Origin: Atkinsonella hypoxylon | Lineage: Eukaryota; Ascomycota; Sordariomycetes; Hypocreales; Clavicipitaceae | Length of the DNA stretch: 64,000 bases | Direction: 5' to 3' | Assembly: GCA_000729835.1 (NCBI GenBank) | Contig: JFHB01000113.1 | Span: 1 to 64,000, forward strand | Shown: positions 11,991 to 23,338 of the stretch, in pieces | Numbering within the stretch: position 1 is the stretch's first letter | How the letters are laid out: each line of letters starts with the position of its first letter | The notes under the pieces: generated by a model | Seen by the model: only the letters and a program-made list of their open reading frames with translations | Told to the model about the DNA's origin: nothing | Databases searched by the model: none | Position numbers and translations under genes: made by a program

Positions 11991-12418
11991 CTCAAACAGC
12001 TGGAAACTGACGGCGACCCTGTTCAGTCTGGACGCAAAAGCCTCAGGGTCTCTCTGGAACTGCCTTTCTTCAAGTCCACAATGAAGGAACTCCGCGTAGT
12101 CCCAGAAGATGGGCGCCTGGTATATATCTCTCGCGATCCCTTCGTGCGCCTGCGAGATATGGACTTGTCTAGGGAAGCACCGTCAAACTTTTCCATCATT
12201 TGACTAGACATCTGCGGGAAATCGAAAACATGGGCAACTGCACCAGCAAGCACGAGTATAATGACGACGGTCCCGGTTGTCGAGCAAGAAGGGAGGAATA
12301 TGACATGGCGCGATATTATGCAAATCCTGATAGTCTGCCAATTAGGCAACGTCAACCAGAGTATGTCTATGCTGGACTCTCCATAAGGAGCCATGATGGG
12401 AAATGGATTGCTAACTAA
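11991..12418 (+). pseudogene. Degraded gene remnant, 3' part (unrecognised)
   Basis: After a possible splice acceptor (TTCTTAG at 11984-11990) an open frame starts LKQLETDGDPVQSGRKSLRV, continues with ELRVVPEDGRLVYISRDPF, and stops at TGA 12201-12203. Shifting frame at about 12190 continues a similar charged, Tyr-rich style of protein (HHLTRHLREIENMGNCTSK) to a TAA at 12416-12418. This suggests one gene with a single-base frameshift, or two exons with an undetected intron. An ATG at 12230 would give a 62-residue product beginning MGNCTSK, which fits an N-myristoylation plus palmitoylation motif. The final part overlaps copy 1 of the 128-bp repeat. I do not recognise the family. Confidence 0.4.
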
Positions 12419-12830
12419 GAACAAGAAGAGCGGCTGCTGTGCGAAGGGCAAATCCTGAGAGTCTGCCGATTAGGCAACGTCAACTAGAGTATGTCTATGC
12501 TGGACTCTCCATAAGGAGCCATGATGGGAAATGGATGGCTAACTAAGAACAAGAAGAGCGGGTGCTGTGCGAAGGGCAAATCCTGAGAGTCGTCCGATTA
12601 GGCAACGTCAACTAGAGTATGTTTATGCTAGAATCTCCATGAGGAGCCATAATAGGATTTGGATGCTAACTAAGAACAAGAAGAGCGGGTGCTGTGCGAA
12701 GGGCAAATCCTGAGAGTCTGCCGATGAGGCAACGTCAACCAGAGTATGTTTATGCTGGACTCTCTATAAGGAGCTATAATAGGAAATGGATGGCTAACTG
12801 AGAACAAGAGCGGCTGCTGTGCGACGGGCA
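12320..12830. repeat. 128-bp tandem repeat, four copies
   Basis: Copies start at 12320, 12448, 12576 and 12703, each with GCAAATCCTGA. Spacing is 128, 128 and 127 bp and there are no spacers. Each copy includes the last 33 or so codons of the preceding degraded reading frame; copies 1 and 2 keep that frame open to a TAA. Because 128 is not a multiple of three, the array does not extend a single protein. Copies differ by scattered substitutions, many of them transitions, so the array is not recent. Confidence 0.92.
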
Positions 12831-14240
12831 CAGACATATCGGGGACAACGAGGCAATTCTAGAGCCGATCAGCAAAGACAAAAACTCAGCCCAATAGCAA
12901 CGCAGGGACACGACACGAATCAGCACATGCCATCGCCCAGCCCACTGACTCCAGGCAGCCATGTTGTTCCCAGTGATTTTGTAGTGAGTCCCGAAACGAG
13001 TCCCTGTCATGAGGTAAGGTAGTGTTCGAAAACACCGTCTCGAAGCTGGACAAACGGGCTCCCTTCATGGAACAGGTTGCTTCAGTATTCTACATTCGCA
13101 GCGGGTCTTTTGCGAAATGAGCCTCGATATCAAGCTTATCCTGGAATCTTGCCCCAGTTCAGCCTAGAAACGTTGAGATAGTGATTGCTATGCTTCTTCC
13201 ATTCTGCCTATGCCTTGCTGTTGTTACAGCCGTCTTCATGCGATTGCGAGTGTGAATTGATATTGTCGTCATATCTATGATGGTAGTTTTTTTGTTGCCA
13301 CCTTCTTGCGAGGCTCCATCAGTTCACCCAGCGCAGCAAGAGCGACGGAAGAGCCGAGGGAGATGGTGAGGATATTTTTTTGTCGTTGATGCAAAAGAAA
13401 CTTCTTGGGCCAAGGCTATGACGCACACCTACCAAGAGAATTTCGGCCTCAGACCTCTCTGATCTACAGAGGTCTTTAAAAGCCACATGCCCTACCTGAT
13501 ATTACGCCACGAAGCTGCCTAGAGCAGTCGCAAATCGGCTGACGGCCCGTGGCGCAGGGTGGCTCATTTAGTGGGTTCATCCTGCGCAACTAGTAGGTAC
13601 CTATTCCGTAGATAGGTACATTGACAGGGCAACTCACGCTCGACTATTATTAACCAGACTTGACAGCTGCCGGACCCCACCACCTCGAGTCTCGACAACC
13701 TCACGGCATCCAGCTTCTTGCCAACCCCCCCCCCCCCCCCCCCGGGGGCCATACATAACTTGCTCAAAACCACGCACGCACGCACACGCCGAACAACTTA
13801 GCAATCTCACATTTTCTCTTCCAACCCTGCTCGAAATTGAACCCTCAAGCAGCACGCCAATACGGAATACGGAGTACACAAAGCGGAATTATAACCCGAG
13901 ATCCTTATCCTTGCCAGCCTCAACCAATCCCGTGAATGGAGCGAGCAGAGTTGTCCCCCACTGATGCTCGTCTAGCGCATCTCAGAACATTTAAGGTTAT
14001 GCCGACCCGTGCCTTGGTGCGAGCCCTTAAATACGGAGGATAGTCCACCTTGTCTCGGGATTTTTTTTTTTTTTTTTTTTCTTTCTGATCTTGCCTTCAT
14101 CTCTGCATTCTTTCAAAGGCGTATATTACCGTACCGGACTTTTTGGTGCCGTACCACCCCCGTCACCACTCGACGTGATTAATTAAAACGGCAGTATCTG
14201 AAGTGAAGCCTTTCCTTCACCTACGTCGACATCCGACATC
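12831..14240. other. Upstream region of the copper transporter
   Basis: No gene. Features seen: a run of 19 C followed by 5 G (13725-13748), a T run of about 22 (14061-14082) just before the likely transcription start, a TACGGAGTA 9-mer at 13868-13876, and a GGTACC-type cluster at 13591-13620. CTTGCTCA at 13759-13766 is one base from the yeast copper-response element TTTGCTCA; this is weak evidence for copper control. Confidence 0.45.
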
Positions 14241-15111
14241 ATGGATCACTCCGGTAACGCCATGTCCATGAGCGGTACGCCCACCAGCGCAGCCATGCCA
14301 ACCGCCTCTGCTAAAAGCATGGGCGGCATGGGCGGCATGGGCGGCGGCAGCGGGTGCAAGATATCCGTACGTCTACACCAAGTTGCGAAGGAGACGGCCT
14401 CTCTCCCAACAAGACAGTGTTCCTGAAATGCAAATCATGCTATGGGTTGAACTAATGGATGCAACCTACAGATGCTCTTTAACCTCTACACCATCGACTC
14501 CTGCTTCTTGTCCTCGCAATGGCGCATCACCTCGTCCGCCATGTTCGTCGGCTCCTGCATCGGAGTCTTCCTCCTCACCCTATCCCTCGAGTTTCTGCGC
14601 CGCTCTATCAAGGAGTACGACCGATATCTCATCAGGCAACATGTTTCCAAGTTCCAGGCCGCAACCTCTACCGAGGCCACCACAACTGTCTCATTAAATG
14701 GCAAGGAGCGCACCACAACCGTGGCCGGTCCTCCCCCTGCTGCGCCTCCATTCCGCCCCAATATCTTGCAGCAGGGAATCCGGGCCTTCTTACACATGCT
14801 GGCCTTCTTCGTGGGCTACATACTCATGCTTGTACGTCAACTCCGCCTCCAAGGCCTCAACCCGCCATGGCTATCCCATCATTGTCCTCGGTCCACAACT
14901 GACATTCACGCCTCTTAGCTCGCAATGTACTACAACGGCTACATCCTCCTCTGCATCTTCCTCGGCGCTTTCTTCGGCGCCTTCATCTTCCAGTGGGAGA
15001 CCTTGCTCCCAGGGTAAGCGATCTACCAGTCAAGATTCACATAGTCACTGACACCGATACAGCGCCGATCACACGAGTGCCGCCCAGGAGACCACCATTT
15101 GTTGCGGATGA
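14241..15111 (+). CDS. Ctr-family copper transporter
   Basis: Copper(I) uptake or vacuolar-export channel that works as a trimer. Exons 14241-14366, 14472-14831, 14919-15013 and 15063-15111 give 209 residues. The N-terminus is Met-rich (MDHSGNAMSMSG, then MGGMGGMGGG), as expected for copper capture. Membrane segment 1 follows SSQWRITSSAMF. Segment 2 carries the MxxxM pore motif (MLLAM), formed across the exon 2/3 junction. Segment 3 has the GxxxG packing motif (GAFFG). Without the last intron the protein would stop at TAA 15015-15017; the canonical GTAAGC...ATACAG intron (15014-15062) instead adds a tail ending TTICCG, and a C-terminal Cys pair is a plausible copper-handling site. Convergent with kinesin-8, 845 bp away. 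Whether it acts at the plasma membrane or the vacuole is not decided. Confidence 0.93.
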
Positions 15112-15955
15112 AGGGTATTTCATGTTTCAAGCCCGTAATTTGTGGACATGGAAGTGCAGCTTAAATGCCCATGCAGGAGGGAAGGTGGACGATGAACAAC
15201 ACCCGCACATTGCTTTCAACGGACTGCAAATGAATCAGAACTTCTGCGCCAGATCTCCCCCGCCCAAATCCCATGCTGGTTTCATTCATGCGCTTCATCA
15301 GCATTGATACGTGATTGAAGCTTCATCTTGTCCGGGTTTCATCTGCTTTAGAGGGAAGGGGGAGAGAAATACAATACGCTGTTTAAATAGTCTGCACAGG
15401 CAGGTATATGCTGCTCTTAGGAAGAGAAGAGAAACGTAATGTCTCTTTTCTAGATGGTTTGTAGAGACTAAAAGACAAGACAGCTTTGACATAACATGGC
15501 AGCTTACCTCAATCGAGGCCTTACTCACTTAACGGGTCAACTTTTGAATATCGGCATATATCGGCATATGGACTAGTACTTGCTGATCCTGCCCGACGAG
15601 GCGTCAAAACGCTCAGCCGCGCACATGCATTGAATGCCAGCTATTTCCTCGAATATTCTCCGCGCTGGCTGATCACGACGCGCACAACTGTTTGGCAGTC
15701 TCATCCCAAAATTGAACTTGAATCATTCTGATATTTACGTACAATACTCCTCAGCACTTCTTTAATCATGCAGCATGCTGTGTCTGTCGCCAAAGCTGAA
15801 CCCGTCCTTCTTTGCGAAATCGTAACAGCCATTAACCAACCCCGCAGAATCGCAAGGCATCCCTAATCCTGAAAAAGTGTAAAATTTACAAGAAAATAAA
15901 ACTATGTCCAAAGTCAAATGAAATGTAAGGGCGCATCTCGCGCGTGATTAATCAC
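15112..15955. other. Intergenic between convergent genes
   Basis: Shared 3' region of the copper transporter and kinesin-8. A short direct repeat (ATATCGGCAT twice, about 15548-15568) is the only structure I see. No gene. Confidence 0.6.
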
Positions 15956-18900
15956 TCATCGCCAAGACGTATTTCCTCGACTCTCCTGTCGACGTTGTGC
16001 TGCAGGAGTCGATCCGACATTGATAGTGACGCGACGTGGGGCCTCCTTCAAGCCTTCCTTGGGACTCATACCCGTCGTCGACTCGAGCCGGACGCTACCT
16101 CCCAAGTTCATCCGCCTAGCCTGACCGGCCGTGAGACTCTGGTCGCCTCTGTACTCGGGCGAGCAAGTGAGAGGCGGGCTTCGCCGTTTTTCAGAGCTTC
16201 CACGGCGGGCTCTGGAGATCCCGTTCGTGCTGCTTGCCAAGATAGATGGCATACTAGGTCTAGGCATTGGTCGTTCCGGAATAGTCGAGATCGAGGAAAC
16301 GCGCCTCCCTTGACAGCTTGCGGATGGTCCACCCAATGCGCTTGGTCGGCGAACTTTGGCAGACTGTAAGGCGCTTCGGAGCTTTCGGGCATCGATAAGA
16401 CTTGTCTCGGAGTCTGATCCTGAGCTCGGGGTTCCCTGAGGCGGTGGATTGTTCTCGTCTACAACGGATTGAAGATATGTGGGCTGTGAGGGGCTCGGCC
16501 GGTTTCGAGGTACAGGCAGCGACGGGAGCGACATATTGCCGCTTTTAGCAGCATCTAGAGCTCGCAGGGGCGATGTCTTGCCTGGTTGAGGAGAGCTATG
16601 CGACAAGCTTCGACTGGAAGGGGGTTGTGACAGAAGAGGTGATCCTTGAGGCTGAGTTGACGTTCTAGAGCTCTTGGAAAGGAATCCGGCTTGAAATCTG
16701 CTTGGAGGCATTACAGTAATGATGCTGCTGTCATCTGCCACTTCAGATGTGTCCACTCCAGATTTCAGAGCAACTTGATTGATGGCTTCTCTACTTTGCT
16801 CATCCTCGGTCAGATATGCTGGTTGTCGCGGCGGCACAGGTGTCTTCTCGCATGTCGACTGATCTGGCGTCGTGTCCACTTGCTGCGGTGTTGATGCAAA
16901 ATCGGCGAGAGTCCCGTCTACGCTCTCGTCGTCTCTCCAGCGCACGCCCCCCTTTTTGGATTTTTTGACAGGCGTAAAGCTGATACCCTTCTTCGCCGCA
17001 CCAAACACCTTACGTCTCCTTGGCGACGATTTCATGGGACTTGCAAAAACATGTTCGTTCTGCACAGCCGCCAGAACTGCGGGTGCAATCGGTTTCACAT
17101 AAGCTGTAAGGCTCTTCTTTCTCTTTGGTGTGCCCTTACGTGTAGGAGGGAAGATCTCGACCACCGGCATGGGCCCATCTGGCTTGACCACCTGACTAAC
17201 CGCATTGTATCCGGTTTCGAGCAGTTTATGAATGATGCTTTTGGCGTGCGCCACTGCTGCCTCTTCGTCCATAGCGAGAGTGTCGGATAACGAGGCCAGC
17301 ATCTCAAATTGAGCAGCTAGAAGCATCTGCATCATGGCCGCATCGCCGAGCGTTTCTTGATCCAGGATTTCACGATATGACGCACGACCAAAATTGGCCT
17401 TGAGTAGCTCTGCTTCGCGAGTCAGCATAGCGTGTTCGCCAGTGTCAGTGCCTTCAAGACCCTCCAGTTGCTGCAAACTATGCGAAAGTGCGGTGTCAAT
17501 CGCCCGCTCCCACGTAGCTTTTTCTAGCTTCTGGTGAATAAGGTAGCGACTGGTTTCCAGTTCGACGAGAATGCCTCGTGCCGTTTTTCGAATGGCCACC
17601 AAGTTTTGCGGCATGGCACCATCCTCGCCGCCCCTCTGCTCGCAGACGGTGTCGAAAGCTGCCAGCCATCCAGTTAGAAGAGCGATTCGTCGTTCGAATA
17701 TTTTGAGTTTTTTCATCATGCTGATTCGTTCTTGACGCTCGGCGAGTGAGTTGTCGTACGCCGTTCGGAGTCGCTGCAAACCTTCCCGAGCGACGCTCTC
17801 CCGCTTGTCGCATTGCTTACGGAATTTAGCGAAGAAGATCTTCTCAGCATCCTTTTGCTGGGCTTTAAGCTCGTTAATCAGAGCCATCTGCTCATCAATT
17901 TTGACCAAAAAGTCCTTGACATGTCGATTGACGTTGAAGACGTTCCGAGTAACTTTTGTTTGAATATTCTTTGCCCTGTTGGCGTAACGCAGTGTATTCT
18001 GTGTTTCGTCGAAATGGGCACTAGAAGGAGAAACACATACAATCATGACGGTTTTGCAATTTCCACCAAGTGAGAATTTGAGTAGTCGCGTAAGCTTACT
18101 GTTTCGATATGGCACATGTGCGCGCTGTCGTTTGTCGCAAAGGGCATTAATGCAACTCCCAAGCGCCAGCAAGGATTTGTTGATGTTGGCACCTTCGGTG
18201 AGCCGAACGCCGCGGTTTTTGGTGACGGATGCGCGTTCAGACCCTGCCAGATCGATGATGCTGAGGGTCGCCATCGTGTGAGGTTCGTTGACATCAGCAT
18301 TTCTATCTTTCTGGGCGACGTTGATTTGCAGTACGGCGTGTGATCGAGAGGAGGTGGCATTTGCCTCTGTGGGAGAAACTGTTCGATACTCGTTGCCCTG
18401 GATGATCATGTCCATCACTTCCTCAACATTTTTCGGGTGATGGCTTGTCAGCCCGAAGACTGTCACCGCCTGATTGCTATCCTCTCTGAGCATCAAGCCA
18501 GTTTGGCTGCCACCTGGGACCAGGAGATCACGGATGGTTTCATTGTAAATTTCGAGGTAGCTCAAACTGAGCTCAGTGGATTTATCCTGGCTTCTTTCGT
18601 CAATCTTCTCAAACAGCTCCTGCATGGTCAAGAAGATGATGCCGGGATGCTGAGCGGTGCCTGTAATGGTATGTGTTTTGCCGCAACCAGTCGCGCCGTA
18701 GGCAAATACGGTAGCATTATATCCATCAAGCACACTGTCCAGTAAATTTTTCGTCGTTCCCTCGTAAACGTCGGATTGTGTGGTATTTTCGTCGAAGACG
18801 CGGTCAAAGGCGAAGACTTGGTCCTTGACTTTTTTGGATGTCGGCACGACAGATCTGGAAAACCGATGAACAGGGCTGTCTTCTGGTGGATCGAATACAC

Positions 18901-19316
18901 TGGAATCGCAGTCGTTAGAAACAGTGTGACTACACGAGAAGTTTTGATTTTTCTTGTGGAAACTCCACGTACAGGCAACGGTCATCTACGACCTTGATGA
19001 CGCTGCGCAAGCCTCGCTGATGCAACTTTGGCGCAGGAACTCCAGCCAGTGAGCCATCGCCTAGAAACACTGGGCTATCGTCTGTTTTTTGTCTAATACA
19101 AAAGAAAATTAGTTACTTGGCAAGTTTTGATATATCGACTTAGGTTGAGTGCAATCGTACAGCTGAGCTGCTTCTCTAATCGTGAATGGTCGTACGCGAA
19201 CTAGATTTACTGTCAGCCTTCGTCCCCAAGTTGATGGCGAAAACACGTCGACACAAACTCGAATGGCCACAATACTTACCAGCGACAGTGATGGATGACT
19301 GCCCTGCGTCCGCCAT
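15956..19316 (-). CDS. KIP3: Kinesin-8 motor protein (Kip3-like)
   Basis: Plus-end-directed, microtubule-shortening kinesin that positions the spindle and nuclei. Exons 19316-19280, 19200-19161, 19092-18973 and 18899-15956 join in phase to give 1046 residues. The three short 5' exons supply the family start: SSITVA, VRVRPFTIREAAQL, then FLGDGSLAG and KVVDDRCL, joined to VFDPPED. The motor domain is complete: P-loop GATGCGKT, switch I NATSSRSH, switch II DLAGSER, then the microtubule-binding segment NINKSLLALGSCINAL. The segment ending LRYANRAKNI closes the motor and a coiled-coil-prone stretch follows. The tail is Ser/Pro-rich with basic patches (RKGTPKRKK and SSPRRRKVFGAAKK), suited to microtubule or nuclear binding and phosphorylation. 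It is longer than yeast Kip3, as usual for filamentous fungi. Kinesin-8 assignment is by motor sequence and is strong. Confidence 0.94.
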
Positions 19317-20252
19317 GTTGTGTAGACACTCAGCTAAATTGGCTTCGCAACTCGTTCCAGAAAAATGCTATGGTGAACGAGAATATGCTGGATTCGGCTG
19401 TAACGAGGCTTGATTGACAAGAACACGCTGACGAAGGCAACCGCAGGAGTTGTTCAAATAACGCGTCAGTCGTGCTAGTTGTGCGTTTTGTTATTAAAAA
19501 AAAAAAAATGACAAAGGAAAAAAAAAAGGCAAAAAAAAAAAAAGAGAAGCTATAAGTTGGAAGAAAAGCTGGTGCCAAAATCGAAAGTTCAAGTTTGCAC
19601 AGAAAAGGGTCTAATCGATTCAAGAATGTTCAATAGCGCAATCATGTACAAAAAGGGGGGATGATGCAGGGAAGTTGGGGAAGGTGTCGAATGATGGCTG
19701 TTACAAACATGGAAGGGTAAACACAGTGGTATGCAATCGTGAAAATGGTATTTCGCGCTTCAAAGTGCCGGAAGAGAACGCACGAAATGCTTCAGTGGAC
19801 GAATGACGGCCCATACTGACGTCGTCACTCCATGTCGTTTGTTGTTCGTCCGTTGCACTCCCTTAGTCCGGCATAATTTGGTTGCCGTGGCAACTACGAC
19901 ACGGTGGCCCAGACCAGCGCACACGCAGTAACAAGTACCTTTACATATGGGTTACTAGTAAGAACGCTACTGGTAATAGGTACTGGTAAGTACCTGCTGG
20001 TACTGAGACCTTTCGCCAGCAAGCACCTCACAAGCCCCTTATCACCTGTAAGCTATATGAATTAGGCCTTTATTTAACTAAGCCTCAAGCAAGGCCGTTA
20101 AATCAAGACTACCTTTATCTAACAATCCAACCTTTGTCAAAATATCGCTTAGGGCTGGGCCACAGAGCACATGGCAGCGTACGGAGTACGGCTGGGCCAA
20201 AGGATATCGGCACTTGCTGCACGGCGCCCGAAATGATCAAGAAATGAATTGT
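19317..20252. other. Intergenic, no gene seen
   Basis: Upstream of kinesin-8. Contains interrupted A runs (about 19497-19542), a cluster of GGTACTGGTAAGTACC-like motifs at about 19935-20000, and a TACGGAGTA 9-mer at 20180-20188. No coding content recognised. Confidence 0.55.
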
Positions 20253-21225
20253 TTAATCATTCAGCGCTATATCGGTCTTCTTCATCCGCACGCACACTGC
20301 TCTTGATACAGAGCTGTGCCATGAGAATGTCAATGCAGTTAATGTACTCCTTACTAGGCATCTAAGACCCAAACGCTGATGCACCCTGTTGTTGTCAAAG
20401 TAGTAGGCTGTGTTGGGACGACAGTCATGATTCATGCGCTACACGGGTTTCGATTTACGCATTAGCTATCTACAGTCGCTCGAGCTTGCCGAGGAAGCTC
20501 CTCCGAAAACAGAAGTGAGTGGTTCTACGTACCGCAGTTTCTGGCAAGACACCATGGTATGTCGCTCTGCTCTCGTCCATGTTTAATTCAAAAGCGTTTG
20601 GATCAATTCTCCCGGACACTGCATCCTGATCAGGTTGGCCAAAGAGGTCCCAAAACATATTCTGCGAGTCGGCGGGCAAGGTATTCACGGCTTCCTTCTG
20701 CAGCGCGGTCCATTCAAACTGCGCTTGATCGAAGACATCTTCATCAATCATGATCAGAGGAGCGTGGGCAAAGATCCTGTCTCCCCGATGAAGCATCTTG
20801 GTCGCAATGAGGCCGCGGCTCTTCCCTGGTATCTCTTTCTCCTCGAATGGTGGCACTCTTTGCTCGTTTGCACTGTGTTCCAGGGTTACTCTTTGGAATT
20901 TCTCGATTCGATCTATCGTGGTGATGATGGAAATGTCGCGACCACCAGCAAAGTCCTTGGACGTGTAGACACGGAAGGCATGTGAAGATTCTGAAGATTC
21001 TGAAGAATTGCTGTTCAATGTCACCAGGTCCCACGAATCCTTTGTGGCAGTCGACGGTTCTCCGAGGACGATGGACCGCAGAGGCTGTTGCCCCAGGGGG
21101 CTTATTTTGTCCCCGGGAAAGACCTGGGCACTGCACAAGACCGTTAAGCTTGTCACGACAAGCAATGATCGGACAGAAAACAAGCCTATTGTAACTGTGT
21201 GTGGAGTAATTGATGGATTTCGCAT
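20253..21225 (-). CDS. SET-domain protein, C-terminally shortened (possible pseudogene)
   Basis: Related to the fungal SET-domain protein 5 type family, lysine-methyltransferase-like proteins that often carry a signal peptide. Exons 21225-20533 and 20438-20253 (intron GTACGT...TGTAG) give 292 residues. The start at 21225 opens a hydrophobic leader (VRSLLVVTSLTVLCSAQV). The SET N-terminal motif EIPGKSRGLIATKMLHRGD is clear. MNHDCRPNTAYYFD, at the start of exon 2, is the NHxCxPN-type S-adenosylmethionine-site motif. Shortly after it the similarity stops: the expected second SET half (GEE-T-Y) and post-SET cysteines are missing and the frame runs into unrelated sequence ending at 20253. Either an internal deletion has removed the catalytic C-half, or an unseen intron exists. 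Activity is doubtful. Confidence 0.7.
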
Positions 21226-21798
21226 AGATATAATAAAGAAGAGGATGGTCACAGAACTATGAGAAATACAAGTACGGGAAGTATAACACAAGATAGCGCA
21301 AGAACATAAAAACGGAAATGAAATCGAAAAGAAGATGAAGATGAAAAGCAAGGGAGGGTATCCGAAGTCTCAAAAAGGAAAAATACATGAAGCTTCAGTT
21401 CAATCGGGCCATGACAGGAACTCCATATGACTTCAATGTTTGTAATGAGCTTACAGCTCCTTCCTGATCGTCTGCTGACTTGTCGCGGAAGGGTTTTGGG
21501 GTGCCCCGCCTGGACGGCGCTAAAACGATTTCATCTCGACAGCCTTGACGTTGCGATTCAGCACCAATGCGGGCTTAACAGCTAAGGGCGATTAGACCAT
21601 ACCAAGCCCTGTTACAGAGTCAATGTAGGAGTTGATGGTTGTGGAGGCGAAAACCAGCGTCACACGATAGGGTTGATGATCAAACGTCCAGAGAGACAGC
21701 AAATACACCGAAGAGAGTACTATCATGATGCCCAGCAACACGGAATCATGATATCCTGCAGCAAATCATCCTTGTTCCTTTTGGAGCGATTAGACTAC
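21226..21798. other. Intergenic, no gene seen
   Basis: Between the SET-domain gene start and the 3' end of the DsbA-like gene. Small frames only; nothing recognised. Confidence 0.6.
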
Positions 21799-22443
21799 CT
21801 ACATAATATTTTTGCCCAGCCACTCTTGCCACTGGTCCACTGTCCATCCAGAGCTCGTGTCCTGCACAACTCCGTCAAAAACGACTGTAGGCGTAACATG
21901 AACACCAATTAATCTGTTCATCTTTGTGACAAGCTTCAAATCATTTGTGACCTGATTCCCTAGATTGGCCGCATCATCCGTCGCCTTATCGGATATCTCC
22001 AGCAAGCTGTATACCTTGGCTTCATCCACGCCCACCTTGGCGGCCACCTTGGCCAAGCGCTTATAAGTGCTGTTTCTGGTTTCATTCACCACGTTGGCAT
22101 CGAAATAGTCCTTTTGCTCTGCGAAAAGTTGAGCACTGAAGTCCCAGAACTTCCCGGGCGCAATGCGCAGCACAGCCAGACCGGCTTCGTGCATGAGCGT
22201 GGAAGAAGGGTGCCATGGCTGGACTTGCTGGCGGAAGATGAGGGTGAGCTTGGATGACCAGTCGTTGTTCTCGCGGATGGCCGGGACAACTTCTTGGGTG
22301 AGGGTGCGGAAGAGCTTGGCAGAGAAGGGACAGCAGTAGTCGAGATAGAGCTCAAAGCTGTGAGTGGAGTGCGGGACGGGTGACGATGATGGAGCGGGCG
22401 CGAATTCGAGCTTGTGCCCGGCAAATTTGGGAGGGACTGCCAT
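21799..22443 (-). CDS. DsbA-like thioredoxin-fold protein
   Basis: Single exon, 214 residues, with no signal peptide, so probably cytosolic. The thioredoxin-fold opening is seen in FELYLDYCCPFSAKLFRTL, where CPFS occupies the CxxC active-site position. The second cysteine is replaced by serine, so a classic two-cysteine dithiol exchange is unlikely unless the adjacent Cys-Cys pair acts. The cis-proline loop (GVHVTPTVVFDG, about residues 179-190) is intact and lies before the final helix (WTVDQWQEWLGKNIM). It resembles fungal members of the DsbA/FrnE-related, thioredoxin_4-type group. The biological partner is unknown. A dispersed repeat copy ends about 105 bp upstream of its ATG. Confidence 0.8.
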   Translation of the reverse strand: MAVPPKFAGHKLEFAPAPSSSPVPHSTHSFELYLDYCCPFSAKLFRTLTQEVVPAIRENNDWSSKLTLIFRQQVQPWHPSSTLMHEAGLAVLRIAPGKFWDFSAQLFAEQKDYFDANVVNETRNSTYKRLAKVAAKVGVDEAKVYSLLEISDKATDDAANLGNQVTNDLKLVTKMNRLIGVHVTPTVVFDGVVQDTSSGWTVDQWQEWLGKNIM

Positions 22444-22548
22444 GGTGAAGTTGGTTTCGATTTGTGAGGTAACGGTCGAGGCGTGTTGCTACAAGTCGGA
22501 AAAGTGGACATTGCAAGAAAAGAGGAAGGAGGGGCGCGAGTTACTTTC

Positions 22549-22693
22549 ATCCCCTTGGGGACGACAAGGCTCCAGGTACAAAGGCGACAGGGCTTAGTCC
22601 AATCAAATTCATCGCTGTAGAGTGTACATCTTCCTCTGTATAAAGCTGTACTATAGTATAAGTACTGATAACAGTCTAAGCTATAAAGAGGAA
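22549..22693. repeat. Dispersed repeat, copy 2 (145 bp)
   Basis: Same-orientation match to 4071-4223, from ATCCCCTTGGGG to AAAGAGGAA. It sits in the 5' region of the DsbA-like gene (ATG at 22443). Most differences between the copies are transitions. Confidence 0.8.
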
Positions 22694-23338
22694 TATTTCG
22701 CAGCACCTCCCCCACTTTTTCAAAGTCGGCCGCCCCCTCTCATGCAATTACACAACATTGTTACTTTTCCCCTCCTTCCTTTTTTGTTTGTGTAAGGCTA
22801 GCTAACCGACCGACCGACCGACCAACTACCTACCTACTTACCTAAGTAGTTACCCTCTAATTCTTCCTTTGTATTGCTGAAGCTAACGAATTCTTTTGCT
22901 AATACTACTTTACTTTGTACACATGTTATAATGCAAGATCCCACCAGATCAGGCACACTCCCAGACGTCAATGGTGTCTGGTGACATCGTTTCCTGACTA
23001 AGCGCCCCTTTCTCCGTCGAACCCTTACCCGGATGGAAAATTTCATGACGGGACCCGCATCCCATCACTCCATTAAGTTACTCCCCTGAGGACTGAGGAC
23101 CCGGTCATGTCAATAATCTTTGGTCCGGATGCCTCCTAACCTCTTTACGCGTGCAGCCCCAATCATCCCTCCCTAGATCCCTAGCGCTTCGTATCTGTGG
23201 CCCAATGTGGCCAACTCACCAGATTTCCTCTTCTTGCCCCCCCTGATTCTCGTTCTTCGTCAACTTTGGTTGCTTATTTCGCTGTACAAGCTCAGGACAA
23301 AGCTCTTGTCTCCCCGTCCTGCTCATGCTGCCGGTTTC
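22694..23338. other. Intergenic / TED1 upstream region
   Basis: Contains a CCGA tetranucleotide run followed by CTAC/CTTACC units (about 22801-22854). An in-frame ATG at 23207 would lengthen the TED1 product by 44 residues; I treat 23207-23338 as leader. Confidence 0.5.

Noticed and set aside
12320..12830. CRISPR-like array
   Set aside because: Repeats are contiguous 128-bp units with no unique spacers, in a eukaryotic genome.
13725..13748. C19G5 run, with long A/T runs elsewhere (14061, 32427, 35993)
   Set aside because: Simple homopolymers; exact lengths may reflect sequencing or assembly and I draw no biological conclusion.
7409..15111. Biosynthetic gene cluster
   Set aside because: Transporter, lipase and copper transporter are present but there is no backbone enzyme (PKS, NRPS, terpene cyclase) or tailoring set. 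ERG9 is a primary-metabolism gene.
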